A stretch of DNA of 64,000 nt. Origin: Chrysochromulina tobinii. Its lineage: Eukaryota; Haptophyta; Prymnesiales; Chrysochromulinaceae. Each line of letters starts with the position of its first letter. Position 1 is the first letter of the stretch. Where the stretch lies: positions 1 to 64,000 of the forward strand of contig JWZX01003118.1 in assembly GCA_001275005.1 (NCBI GenBank), read 5' to 3'. The translations under genes were made by a program, and so were the position numbers. The notes under the pieces were generated by a model. It did no database searches. It had not been told where the DNA came from and saw nothing but the letters and a program-made list of their open reading frames with translations. Positions 32,501 to 45,600 of this stretch are shown here, piece after piece.

Positions 32501-35500
32501 CCGCCGTCGCCGCTCCTCGGCGCCATCCTTCAGCTCCTGAAGGCATCCCTCACCTCCTCGGAGGCGATGAGCGGTGACTGGGGCGCACCCGGTGGCGCGC
32601 CACGCTCGAATGAGCGCCATAATGAGCGTCTGCTCTACGAGGCCGTGAAGCTCATGCCATTAGTGCTCCGGTCGCTCAAGCTGCCACTGCCGCCACCGCC
32701 CTCTCAAGGACAGTACTATGCCACGGTGAGCGGCTTTCCAAACACGGCAAGCGAGCCGCTTGCCACTCTGAGACGGCTCTTACAGGCTGAGGTACCTCAA
32801 TCGCTGTTCGACTGCGACGAGGTGCGCCGCCGTCGCGTCAACTCCGTGCTGAGTCCGTTGCTGGATGCCATTGCGCACCCAGAGGGGCGTGCGTACGCTC
32901 TTGCCGCGGAGCTGCTCTCCCAGCCGGCCCTCACCGAGTACCATCTCGAGGCGATCTCGTCGGAGCACGATCAGGCGAATCCCTTTGCGGACGGCGTGCG
33001 CTCGGCGCTGTGTCGGCTCGTCGATGCTGCCTGCCAGCGCGGCGCGCCCAAGAGCGTCTACATTGGCACCGATGCACTGCGCTTAGCGGCAGCTGCTGCC
33101 GTGGATGCTCCCGTGACGAGTACCACACCCGCGACCGAGCTCTGGCGTTGCCTCGTGGTCCCGTGCTTGTGTGCTGATGCCGCCGACGCGCACGGTCGGC
33201 CCATCGGCCGCTGGTCTGAGCGCCTCGCCCGTGTGCGATGGGTCGGCTTGCCGCTCATGCACCGTGTGCCTGTGGCAGAGCTCCTCGGATCATTTCTCGC
33301 TCCAATCCTCCCTCAGCTGCGGGCGCTGCTCAACGCTGCCAACCCTGGAAAGCCCGGGGAACCATGCAAAGCGACGCTCTTCAGACCTGTGTGCACGGCC
33401 ACCCTCAGCCCTGAACGCGCCGACGCCGCTCATTCCGATGGGGCCGCTCTGCCTCCCGCTGCGGCGGACGCGGCGGAAATCGTCAACGCACAGCTGGCGC
33501 GGTGCATCGTTGCTTGCGAGGTGTTGGGCGGTATGATGGGGCGCCTAGGCCGCGAAGGCAAGGAGGCCCTCCAGCCCGGTGGCGTGCTCTCGCCTGGCGC
33601 CGAAGACCTCTATAAAGGGTTTCTCATTCAAGTGCTGGCCTTCTTAGGGTGCAAGAAGATCGAACTGCCGCCCGCACTCGAGGAGTCACCCGACCGTCCG
33701 CCACCCGCGCTCGCGAGCACGCCCGCGGTAGGCTCCGGCTCCCGCCAGCGCCCGTCAGCTGCGGCAGTCGCGCAGACCCTGCGCCGCGCGTTGATTGCGG
33801 CGGCGTACGCCGCGTTCGTAGAGACGGTGGTGCAGACGCAGAAAGAATCATCGGCCATCGAGAAGACTATCTTCAAGAATGGGCTCAACGTATGGGAGCT
33901 CGCCGTCGACTTGAAACGTACGTACAAGCTGACCGCCGGCACCGCCTTTGAGACGACCACCGACTCGGCGCTGCTGACGCTGCAGGGGCGTGAGCCTGCA
34001 ACGCGGCAGGATGGAGCGCGCGGTGCAGGCGCAGCCTACCTACCATCGCAGGCGCTGCTCGGCTCATCGCTCTCGCAAGCGGCGCACGACCTCGGCGTGT
34101 ACGACCCGGATCCAGCCCCAGCAGGCGTACCCGCCGCCTCCGTCTCGCCGAGAACGGTCACTCAGGCATCTCAGCCTGCATCGCAGGCAGGCGAAGTGAA
34201 GCTGGAGACGACGAGCGACTTGGGCCTTGACGACGATGACAGCGACGGGCGCCGTCGCAAAGGGGGAGGGGGTGAGCTGAGCGGCAGCGGCGGCGTGGTG
34301 CTGGTTCAAGGATACGAGCTCGACGAGCTTTCAAGGCATCCTTTGATGGGTACCATGCTGCGTGCGATCTCGGAGCTCAAGCTGCGCGGCCTCGACAGGC
34401 CCGCGAGTGTGGGCACGCTGTGTTCGGAGCGGTGCCCGTGTGGAGCTGGCCAGCAAGGGCCCATGATGCCCGCGTGGATGCACGTGCTCTTCACCCAGAT
34501 GATGAAGGGCTATGTCCCGATGGAGACGGCGCGTCGCGAACTTCATCGGTCGCTACAGAGCGATCCAGCTGCGCCGCATGACACCTTTTGGCAGGCGGAG
34601 GCGAGCTTTGCCAAGACGTTCAACGTACGCCTCATCATCGCCAGGCTAGTGTACAACCTCACGCGCCAAGAGAAGGCCGCCGCTCAGGCGAGCGCTGGCT
34701 CCGATGCGGCGGCCGGAACGCCTTCCTTCGAGAAGCACGCGCGCTTGTGGGCGCGGCCGCTGCTGCAGGTCGTTCTTGACTCGCTGAAGGACAGCGCCAA
34801 TGCAACCTTTAATTACCTTGCGCGTGACCTGGTCGTGCTTGTGGCCGAGTGGCAGCGCAATGAAAACCATCGTGCATCGACAGCTGGAGGGATACCGACC
34901 GATCTGCTGCAGTCGGCCGCGACGCTTCCGTCGGTGGGCGCTCGGGTTGTCGATCCGCTGCTCGATGACCTTTTGGAGAAGCTCATCTTCTACTGTGGGC
35001 ACCAGAACACCATCGGCAATGCCATGTCAGTGAGCGAGCTCCTGCGTGAGAACGTGAGGGTGGTGAAGCTGATCATGGAGCTGTGGAGGGATCGGCTGCA
35101 TGTGCGCCTGCATGGGCTCTGGCAACTCCTCAGGTACTCAAAGATCGAAGAGAACAGCAAGAAACGCCTCGAAAATCAGGAGACACGCTTCCGTCTGTGC
35201 GGCATCCACATTTGCGGCGCACTCCTGTTCAACAAGTTGAGCCTCGACGACGATCCCAATTGGAAGCCGTACGTCAAGAACAAGGAGAATAAGTTCGCGC
35301 CATATGTGCCCGTGAAGGTGGGAGAGATTGGCCTGCAGCTGGTGCTGCACACGCAAGACGAGCGCAAGGCACAGGCCGATAAGCAGACGCCGACGGCCCG
35401 AAAGGACTTGTACAAGCCAGCCTCTGCGGTGCTCGGCATGCATCTCATGGAGCTTCACACCCAGGCACAGAGCTCCATGAACGCCCTGGCAGCGCAGCAG

Positions 35501-38500
35501 CTCGAGCAATTATTGAAAGAGCTGACCCCGAGGCTGACCAAGCTGATGGCCAAGACACAAGATACGATCAAGCGCATCCTCACGATCCTCTTCGAGCTCT
35601 CCGTGTACTACCCAAAGGTGCTCCTGCTCAACACCGCCACGTTTGGGCGCCACGTGCGTACTCTGCTCACCGAGGTGTATGGCGGTGCGCGCGTGCAAGT
35701 CCTTGGCTGCCTCGAGCGCTGCGTCGAGCTCGAGGTCGGGAGCGCCACGCAGGAGGAGCGGCTGCGCGTGCGCATCCAGGACTTCGTCGCCGACGCGTCG
35801 CAGCGCTCGCATGCTCTGCACTCGCTCAACGCGTATGAACGCCTCTTGGCGCACCGGATTGCGGAGGAGCTCGGGCTGGTCTCAGAAAGCGCGTCTCACG
35901 GAGACGGCCAGGAGCGCTTCATCACCCTCTACAAGAGGGGCTCCGGAAACGCTTCTGTGCGCGCGCACGTGGCGCCGCCGACGACGCGGCCGGCAGAAGC
36001 CGAGGCCATGGACGTCGACGCGGACGGCGCACCCTCCTTTAAGGTGGAGCTCAGTACGAGGGAGCTGCAGCTCATCCTGCAGCAGCAGCAAGGGGATGTG
36101 CAGATCGCCGCCTTGCGCCTCGTGACTGCCTTTTGCAAAGCGCGCGGTGCGCTCGTGGTGGCGCCGTACGTGACCGTGCTCAACACGGCGTTCGACGGGC
36201 ACAAGGACAAGGAGACGCGTTCGTTGCACCTGCGTCTGCTGATGAAGATCCGCGAGGATCCGGCAGTCCAGATGCACTCGCCCGCGATGACGGACGCTGC
36301 GACGGCATCGCTGCTGCGTGGCCTGAGCGACCCTGATGAGGGAGCACGATGCGTCTCATGTGCGGCCCAGCATGGCGGCAGCGGCGGGCGGCCTGTGCCC
36401 GGCTGCTGGCGCTGCACGCAGGGGCTGCGCGCGGAGGTGGTCACCTTTTGGAATCAGAGCGTGCTCACGAACCAGCTGAAAGATCGAATGATCTCTTGCT
36501 TTGGCGAGCTGCATGCGCCCGCTGTCGAGTCGCGATGGCTGCACTACTGCGGCGTGCTGATGCTGCAGCTCCCTCTCGACTCGCCGAACGCGGGCACGTG
36601 CACCACGCCACCGCTCGTCGATAAGGACGGCAAGCCGATCGCCTTCACGACCAACACGGCCGCCGTACCGGATGCCAATTCGTCCTCCGTCGCCATGCGC
36701 CCGTGGGGCTCACTGTCGCAGTCGCAGTCGTCGCAGGATGACGGGGGCTTAGGCCCATTGCGTGCCACGCAGTCGCAGCGCCTCTTCACACAGACGCAGA
36801 CGCAGGGCGGCGGCACTGGCGGCGTGGGACTCCCCATGACTTACTCGACACAGGACGCCTCGGGGTGCCCCGATGGTGTTGTGGGGCACGGCCACTCGGC
36901 GCGTCGCCCCGCCCGTGCCCCTCTTCCACCCGTCCTCGGCGTCACAGGCTCCGTCGGCAGCGGCGGGCGGCGCGGTGGCCTCACAGGGCGACCGCTCCCA
37001 AGATGCCTTCTCGCAGCCGTTGGGGTCGCAGGCCCCCGATGATGTGGCGCTTGGCAAGCGGTTCAAGCCCAAGCTTGCCTCTGGCTCGTCCGCCGAAGTG
37101 AACCTCGTCGCCCTCCGCCGCTCGCGCGCCCTAGCCGCTACGAGGCGCAGCGGTGCGGCGGTGGGAGCCTTCCGCACAAATTACCGCAAGGGGGAGCTGC
37201 CCGACGTCGAGATCTCGCCACGCGACATGCTCTTGCCTCTGCAGGCGCTCGTGCACCACGATCCGCTTGTCGCCAAGCTGACTTTCACACAGCTGTACAC
37301 CACAGTACGTCAACAGTTCTCGGCCGACTCCAAGGCGATCGAAGGGTTGCATAGAGGCGTCACGTCGCTCCTGGCCTCGCGGCACGGCGGGCCGGCCTTC
37401 GTTGGCTGCTTGCACGAGCTCGCTCTCTCCGAGCAGCACGAGCTCCAGTGGCTGCCCGCTGAACTCGTGGCCGAGTCGGCCAAGGCGAGCGGTAACCTAC
37501 ACTCGGGCATCTTGATCCTCGAGCAGCACCTCGCCCAGAGCGGAGGATTCGAGGGAGGACGCGGCCACGCAGACGGTGGAGCCGCCGAGGATGCGGAGAA
37601 CAGCGGCGGGCGCAAGGCGAAGCGCTCGCGCGATGTTGGCTCTACCGACGCTGGGTTCGCGGGCTCTCACGAGGCACGCCAGCGAGAGATGCAAGTCAAG
37701 GCCCAGCTCGCCGACCTGTACCGTGCGATTGGGGACGAGGATGTTGTGCGTGGCATCTCGTCGGAGATGGCCACCTCCGAGAACGTGCGGCGCGCTCTGG
37801 CTGCCGAGACGCGCGGAGATGCCTCCGAGGCTTTGAAGCACTACGAGAAGGCGCGCGCGCCGAAGGATGACGCCATGTTGGGCGCCATGGACGGCAGCAC
37901 CGGCAGCTGGAGCGCTGCGAGCGGCGCCCTCGGTGCGCTCCCTGAATGGGAGGCGAAGCTCATCGAACGTGGCTCGCTCGAGGCGCGTTCGCTGCTCGGC
38001 ATGGTGGACCCCAAGGCAAAGGACGCGCTGTTGAAGCTGTGGACACACGTGGCTCAGCAGACCACGGATCGCATGATCCACACGTGCGAGCCGTCTGTCG
38101 CGGCACGGCCTGGCGCAGCTGCTGCCCGTGCGGCCAGCAGCGATGCTCGCGGTCCGATGACGTTTGAGGGCTCGCTCTCTGAGGGCTGGGTGCGGACGTG
38201 GATCGTCGCGAGCGCCAAGGCGGACGGCGCGCAGAAGGCGATCGGATGGGGTGTGTGGCCCAATGAGCCCGCCGGCGCTCCGTGCCCGCAGCGCGACACG
38301 TCGCGGCTCCTCGATGCTGGCCACGGCGCGCTGCTACTCCTCGACCGCTTCGCCGTGGACGACCTGAATGCAATCCGCGCCCTGCTGCCTCGGTGCGCGC
38401 ACGCGTTCGTGCGTCGCTGGGCGACGCTGCACCCATTAGCCGAGCAGGCGCGCCTCGCCGAGCTGCTGCCGCTGCAGCTGCTCACCGAGGCGGCGGAGGT

Positions 38501-41500
38501 GACGAGCTTGCTCGAGGAGGCATCCACCTTGAGCGAGGACCCGATCAGCGGCGCCGTCGGCCAGTCGGCCGAGTTCACCAACCTGCTCCGCGCGTGGACC
38601 CAACGGCTCCCTTCGGTCACGCACCACAACACGAGCGTGTGGGACGACTTGATCTGTGCGCGCTCACGTCTGCTCGCCACGCTCCACCAGGCGACCCAAG
38701 AGCGCCTCAAGAGCTTCCAGTCGGGCCGCACCTTTGTCGACGGGCCCCAGCAGGCGACTCTGCTCAAGGCGTTCGAGCGGGAGCGAAACCGAGCGATGCT
38801 AACGCTGTATGAGGCGGCCGCCGCCGCCACGCGCGACCAGGGCAACTTTGGCGCGGCGGAGTCGTACATACGCGAGTCGGGGAACCTCCGACGCACCCTC
38901 GGGCTCACCAAAGACGACCCGTCGTTTGCGTGCTCTCTCTACCGTCTCATGCTGCAGCGCGAGCAGGCGCGCAGTGCCGAGGACGGTGGCGGTTGGAGCA
39001 AGACGCTACGGACGGTGCACACTGACGCGCAGCGCGTGGCCGCGCTCGTGGGCACCAGCGGGCCGAATGGCACGGCAGCCTCCCCGGCGGAGGTGTGCGA
39101 GCTCCGCACTGTACAAGCTTACGTGGCCTGGGAGCTCGCCGCATTGCCCTCCGCTGGCAGCGGGAGCAGCGCCGAGCTCACGGCGGGCGGCTCAACAGCG
39201 AGCGATCTCGTGCGTTCGGCATACGACCTGCTCAAGCAGAATGCGTCGCAGGCAGAGGGCCTGGGCTCGACGGCGGCGGACCTCAAGCGCCACGCGGCGA
39301 TGAGGCTTGAGCTCGTCGACCTCATCGACAAGGTCCTCACGTCGCCGAGGGCCGAGCTCTCGCCCGACGCGCTGCGGCTGCACAAGGCGGAGCTCACGGC
39401 GGTCGCGATTGAGCAGGTGGTGCGAGCGATGGCGGCTGGCTCACTCGCGGCTCGCGAGCGGCTGCCCTCGGCGCTTGCGCTCTGTCGTGGCGCGCCGGAG
39501 CTTTGGGCGCAGGCGACGGAGCTGCTCGAGCTGCCGCCGCTCTGGATGTCTCTCGCGTGGGCTCCGCAGATGATCGCCATGCTGTACGAGCCGCACGGCA
39601 CGGTGGTCGCGCCGCTGCTGCAAAAGCTCACCGCCGCCTACCCACAGGTGATTGCCTTTGATTGCCTTTGATTGTCTTTAATTGGACTTGATTGCCCCTC
39701 GATGGTCTTTGATTGCATTTGATGACCCTCACCGCCGCCTCCCCGCAGGCTCTCTACTTCCCGTACCACGTGTCTCGTGCCGCGCTGACCAAGGAGCTCA
39801 AATCCTCCGAACAGGCGCCGGGCGATGAGTCGGTCGCACCGCGGGCCGCCGCACTGCGCGCGATGGACAAGGCGCTGAGCTCGCCCATCATCGAGCGGCT
39901 CGTGGCGGGGCTGGCCGACCTGACGCACCCACACCTGCGCATGCAGGACTTGCTCAAGGAGCTCGTCGCCAAGCTCGAGGACGGCGACGGCGAGGGAGCG
40001 GCCGCTGCGTACCGGGCCGAACGCGCCGCATGGTTTGTGGAGCGTAAAGGAGCAGATGGCAAGGATGAGCGCGGCGACATGGTCATCAGCTTCGCCAAGC
40101 AATTCGTGCCGATGCTCGACGCGGTCTGCGGCAAGGACGGCGACAAGCTCAAGGTTGGTGCACCAGCCCTCAAGCCGCTCAGGGACGCGATCAGCAGGCA
40201 CATGAGCGCCGACATTCTCAGGGAGTGGGAGCTTCAGAGGGAGCAAAAGGCGTTTCGTCCTCATCAGGACGGCTCATCGCCGCTCAAGGCGCTCTCCTCC
40301 TTCCTCGCCCTCTACCAACGCTCCGATGCGGCCGCCGAAGGGCCGCTCGACTTCCTCGAGCTCCCCGGCCAATACGCGCGCGACACGCCGCCGCAGCCGA
40401 GCACGCACGTACGCCTCGAGGGATTCGCGCCGACGCTCCGAACGATGGCGTCGCTCCGTAAGCCCAAGTGCATCGTGCTGCATGGCTCGGATCAGAGGGA
40501 CTACCGCTTCCTCGCCAAGGGGGGCGAGGACCTCCGAATGGACCAGCGCGTGCAGATCCTGTTCGGCTCGATGGACCGCGCGCTGCACGCGCACGCGCCC
40601 GCGTCCAAGCGCGACCTCGGGCTGCGCACGTACGCGGTGTTGCCCCTCTCGGAGCACGTTGGCATCATCGAGTGGGTGCCGGACACGGAGACACTCAAGG
40701 GCCTGATCTCTAAGGAGGCCAAGGTCCATCCGATGGGCAGGGGCCCCAAGGGCGAGCCGTGCGATGAGATGGCGCAAGGATTTTACCTGACGGAGCTCTA
40801 CCCTCGCATCAAGGGCGACGCGACGGACTACCTCGGCAAGCTCAACGTGCGCCGCGAGAAGCTCGCCGCCAAGTTCACCGAGATTGTGGAGAAGGTGCCT
40901 GCAGATCTGCTCCAGCGCGCCGTCCACAAGCGCTCCGTCTCGTCCGAAGTGTACCTGGCGATGCGCGCGCGCTTTGCACGCTCCCTCGCGACCCTCACCG
41001 CGTGCATGCACATCCTGGGCATCGGCGATCGTCACCTGGACAACTTTTTGCTCCACACGCCCACGGGCAACGTGGTGGGCATCGACTTTGGGCACGCGTT
41101 CGGGTCGGCGACCTACCTTCTCCCTGTGCCGGAGCTCATGGGTGTGCGGCTCACGCGCCAGATCACAACCTTCCTGCGCCCGCTCGACACGCCGGTGCTC
41201 CTCAAAGGGCATATGGAAGTGACGCTCGAGGCGCTGCGTGGCCGGCGGGTCGACCTTATGCGCCTTCTCGAAGTCTTCCTCTCCGAACCCATCGTCGACT
41301 GGGAGGCCCAGACGCGTAAGCTCTCCGCTGAGCAGCGCAACAAGCTCGAGGCCGAAGCAGTGACCACTCAAGAGGGCGGGGCTGCCGCGCTGCTCGTCGC
41401 CGGCTCGGCCGTGCCCGATGCGGCGGCGCGTGGCGGCGTCAGCACCAGCTCCGGCGCCGCCCACGGCGGCGCCCACGGCGCCAGCATCAGCAGCGCTGCT

Positions 41501-41854
41501 GCGGCGGGTCGCAGTGCCAGCCGGCCCGGAAGCCTCGCGCCGGGGGGCACTGCCGTGACGCTCGGCTTCACTCGCAAGTGGGCGCATGAGAGGCTCCGTG
41601 CGGTCGAATGCAAGCTGCGCGGCGGCAACTCGGCGAAGCTCACGCTGCGCGACCTCGAGGCGTCGAATAACGGACACGTGAAGAAGGCGCTCGCGTCGCT
41701 CGAGGACGTGGTGCTCGGCCCCAATGGCTCGCGCAGAAGGGAGTGCGCGGCCGAGAACCTGACGGTGGCCGAGCAGGTCGACGTACTCATCGAGCAGGCC
41801 ACCGATCCGAACATCCTCGGGCGCACGTGGCAGGGCTGGGCGCCGTGGCTGTGA
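26573..41854 (+). CDS. PRKDC: DNA-dependent protein kinase catalytic subunit (DNA-PKcs) homologue, about 5,000 aa (3 exons)
   Basis: Inferred exons: 26573-36880 (the donor may be 3 bp earlier), 36948-39647 and 39749-41854, giving about 5,037 residues versus about 4,130 in human. MEVGRHLEEL at 26660 is an alternative start. A long HEAT-type helical region fills exon 1. Near its end is an SQ/TQ cluster (LSQSQSSQDD, RATQSQRLFTQTQTQ; 36711-36830) that continues in exon 2 (SQGDRSQDAFSQPLGSQ). Then YRKGELPDVEISPRDMLLPL opens the FAT region, close to the human ..GDLPDIQI.. block. The kinase has KPKCIVLHGSDQRDYRFLAK (about 40460), KVPADLLQRA, ILGIGDRHLDNFLL with catalytic D and N (about 41020), and GIDFGHAFGSATYLLPVPEL. 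The gene ends in FATC, ATDPNILGRTWQGWAPWL. The active-site residues exclude TRRAP, and KVPADLL plus GHAFGSAT favour DNA-PKcs over ATM, ATR or mTOR. Its role is NHEJ signalling with Ku (family knowledge). Confidence 0.88.
39648..39748 (+). repeat. Decamer-type intron of DNA-PKcs with an exon copy at its 3' end
   Basis: A 101-bp GT-AG intron inside the FAT region, made of TTTGATTGCC-type units. Its last 21 bp (39728-39748) match the last 21 bp of the upstream exon (39627-39647) at 19 positions. Splicing gives AYPQ-ALYFPYHVSR, the conserved FAT reading. Confidence 0.85.
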
Positions 41855-42610
41855 AGAAGGTCGAGCCTAAGAAATACGATTGTGACTTAGTAGTTTGGTA
41901 GAACGCCCCGGGTACCGTAACAAATTACGTTTCACTACAATAACAGTCACTTGACGCTCATCGACATCACCCGGTAGGAAGCGCTATCAACGATATCTTG
42001 GAATCTACTCCCACTCAGGCGCACAAGTGCAGGCGCGGCGGCGAAAAGCAGTAGTACAGATACGTACGGTCCTCGGTCGACTGTATGCGGGTATGCTCAT
42101 CCGAGGTCATCAGGCATGATATGCTCGACCCATGATATGCTCGACTGTATGATATGCTCGACCCATGCCCAAACCAGCCAAGCTCAGCAACCGCCGATCA
42201 AGTACTGCTCAGACACCACACCGTCCATGAGCACCACAAGTACGCTCCCCACGTCGCCTTCATTGAGATCCAAGGCACTCGCGTCGCTCATGTGAAAACC
42301 CATCTCCATCGCCCAACGGCCAGCTTCCCCTTGCCATGCCCAACCACTGCAGCCTCAGCATGCCATTGAATTCATTCTCAATGCCAGCGGATGGATGACG
42401 AACCCCCCGGCGGATGACGAACCTCGGCGGATGACGAACCCCCCCGGCGGATGACGAACTCCGGCGGATGACGAACACCGGCGGATGACGAACGCTCTCA
42501 CGTTGCTTGGTCGTGGTGAGCAGTTCGAGCACTCCCGTTGCATGCAATTGGAATGCACGCGTGGTGGGCCGAAGAGACGAGCTCTCACCACCCAGACGAG
42601 TTGATGCGAT
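41855..42610. repeat. Convergent intergenic region with two minisatellites
   Basis: It separates the 3' ends of DNA-PKcs and SulP. About 42116-42165 holds three copies of ATGATATGCTCGAC spaced 16 bp apart. About 42387-42494 holds six copies of GCGGATGACGAAC with C/G-rich spacers of 4-7 bp (the first copy carries an extra GGAT). No coding signal was found apart from that. The second array lies in the likely SulP 3' UTR. Confidence 0.7.
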
Positions 42611-45600
42611 CTAAATGTTGTCGAAGTGGTCGAGGACGGTCAGATCTTGAGCGGAGGACGATCTCGGCATCTTGAGCTCCTTAGTCGAGTGGTTCCGAAA
42701 GTCCTTCGCGTGCTGCAGCTGATTGGGTGCATGCAATGAGGGAGGCAATCAGCATGCAATCCGAAAGTCCTTCGCGTGCTGCAGCTGATTGGGTGCACGC
42801 ACGGCGGTATCCATCAGACGAGGGCGCTCAGCATGCAATGAGGGAGGCAATCAGCATGCAATCATCGCTCACCATATTGATTGCATGCACGGCGTCGCCA
42901 ATCGAGAGGAAGACCCAGCTGGCCTCATTGCCACACTGGTGGGCGACCTTGGAGAGGAGGCCCGAGCGCACCAGCGACCTGATGAGGGAGATCATCAGTG
43001 AGACGTCGTCAGAGGTCATCAGTGACGTCGTCAGAGGTCATCACTTGAGATCAAGGGAAATCATAGGCAATTAGCGTACCCCATGACGGAGTTGTTAGGG
43101 CCCGTGATGGTGAGGATGACTCCGCATGCATTGAGCTGTTCGGTGAAGCAATTAGAGGCAATTAGAGGTAATCATAGGCAATCAGATGCAATCGGAGGCA
43201 ATCAAGGTACCTGCTCGGTCAGCTCGGTGGCTAATCATAGGCAATCAGATGCAATCGGAGGCAATCAAGGTACCTGCTCGGTCAGCTCGGTGGCTAATCA
43301 TAGGCAATCAGATGCAATCGGAGGCAATCAAGGTACCTGCTCGGTCAGCTCGGTGGCCGTCTGGATGAAGGTCGAGTCGACAAAGGGCACCGCGCACATG
43401 TCGAGCACTACGCCCTTGATGAACTGGCAATCCGTCACCTGATGAGGGAGGCCATCGGGCGTCATTAGAGGTCATCAGAGGTCATCAGTGATCATCAGAG
43501 GCCTTCAGAGGCCATCACCTTGGTGGTGATCATGTGCGCCAGCCTCGGAGCGTTCCCAAAGAAGAGGGTGCCCTCTGGCTTGACGATGTAAATGTCCTGC
43601 GCAGGCGCCGCGCTCGTGTACTGCGAGACGGGCGCGTACTGTCCGGAAGGCATCCGGCCCAGCTCGTACCTGATGAGGAAGGTCATCAAAGGTCATTAAG
43701 GAAGTGGTCATCAGGGAGGCGATCAGTGTGGTCATTAGGGAGGTCATCAATGGTCATCAAAGGCAATTGAGGCAATTCGGCCATGAATTATGCAATTCGA
43801 GGCAATTCAAGGCAATTCGCGTGGTCATCAGTGGTCATCAGTGGTCATCAGTGGTCATCAGTGGTCATCAGTGGTCATGAGTGGTCATGAGTGGTCATCA
43901 GCGTACGTTGGCGAGAGGATGTTCTCGACGAGCAGCACGAGGAAGGAGGAGCTCGCCCCGATGAGCAGGCCTATCTCGACGCCGAGGAAGAGCACTCCGA
44001 TAAACGTGGTCACCTGATGAGGGAGGTCATCCGAGGGTCATCAGAGTGCTCATTAGAGGCAATCCATCGAAATCCATCGCAATCAGTGCCCACCCAGATG
44101 AACGCATCCTTGACGCTGTTGACCAGCAGCCACTTGAGGATTCCGAAGTCGATCAGGTTCTGCAGCGCGATGAGCACGACCGCCGAGAGGCAGTTTTGGG
44201 GCAGATAGAAGAAGACCTGATTGGGGAGGCAACATCGAGGTAGTCAGAGGTCCTCGTGGCAATCAGAGGTTATTCGTGGATGAAATTCATCTAGAGGGTG
44301 GGCAGCACTGATCTAATTAGGGAGGTGATCAGAGGCAATCAGAGGGTGGTCAGCACTTACGGGCGCGATGGACGCAATCTTGGTGATGATACCCACGAGG
44401 ATGGCGACGACGAGCACGGAGATGGGTGAGGTGGCCCCGACTTCGTCATTCAGAGCGGTCCGCGAGAAGGAGCCTGAGATTGGGTAGCCTCCGGTGATGG
44501 CTGAGAAGATGTTGGCGAAGCCAAGCGCGACGTACCTGATGAGGCAGACCATCAGTGGTCATCGGGCGTCATCAGAAGGTCACTAGACATCATCAGAGGT
44601 CATCAGAGGTCATCAGAGGCAATCAGAGGCAATCAGGAGCGACGTACTCCTGGGCCACGTCAGAGGTCATCAGTGGCAATCAGAGGCAATCAGAGGCAAT
44701 CAGGAGCGACGTACTCCTGGGCCACGTCGAGAGTATTGGGGCCGAGGTGGGTATTCTTTTGGGCCATGAGCTTCGCGATTGCAATCGACTCGAGGGACAT
44801 GACGATCGTGATGACGAACCTGATTAGGGGAGGCAATCTCAGGTCATTAGAGGTTCTCATCAGGGGCTCTCCGATATGGCTCGATCGTGATGACGAACGC
44901 GTTGATCAGCAACTCCCCCGAGGTGTGCTTCTCGAATTGAGGCCGAACGAAATTGGGAGGATCGCCGAATTCTCCGACGATTCCGATGCCACGTGTCGAG
45001 GGCCACGGCGTGAGGACGTACCTGATGAGGGCGGCCATCCGTCGTCATCAGGCCATTAGAAGCCATCAAAGGCATTAGAGGCCATTAGAGGGAGTAAATG
45101 GAAATAAAGCACGTACGAGGTGTTCCGATTGTCAATCTTCTTTGGCATCGGGACGCAGCCCGGGTTGTCCTTTCCGGGATAGTATCCGGTGATGATTCCT
45201 TGGAAGTTGACGGCGTACCTGATGACGGAGGCCGTCATATGCAATAAGAGGCAAATAGTGACTCTGTAGGGAAACAGCCCACGGCGGCCAGCGGGGCGGG
45301 GACGTATGCTCGCAATGAGTGGTAATCAGTGGTAGCCAGTGGTAGTCAAGTACGTACTAGTACTTGATCTTGGAGCTCGTGTTCCAGGCCTTTGCGTTAA
45401 TCAGTGGTACTCAGTGGTACTCGTGGTACTCATCAGTGGTATCTCTCAGAGGTAATCAAGTACGTACTTGATCTTGGAGCTCGTGTTCCAGGCCTTCGTG
45501 TTGTTCACAATCGACGGTACGAAGATGTTTGCGACGTTGGTGACCTGGTCGTAGTGCTCGCATCTGCCCAATTGGGGAGTTAGGGAGGTGCTCTCAGCAT

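Noticed and set aside
40274-41677. 467-residue open frame on the minus strand
   Set aside because: Antisense of the DNA-PKcs kinase exon; composition is typical of GC-rich shadow frames.
26573-41854. First reading of the giant gene as TRRAP/Tra1
   Set aside because: TRRAP lacks kinase catalytic residues; here GDRHLDN and DFG are intact, and the KVPADLL, GHAFGSAT and GELPDVEI blocks match DNA-PKcs.
42387-42494. Repeated 13-bp core with short variable spacers, CRISPR-like
   Set aside because: The spacers are only 4-7 bp and C/G-rich, and there are no cas genes. It is a minisatellite in a 3' intergenic region.
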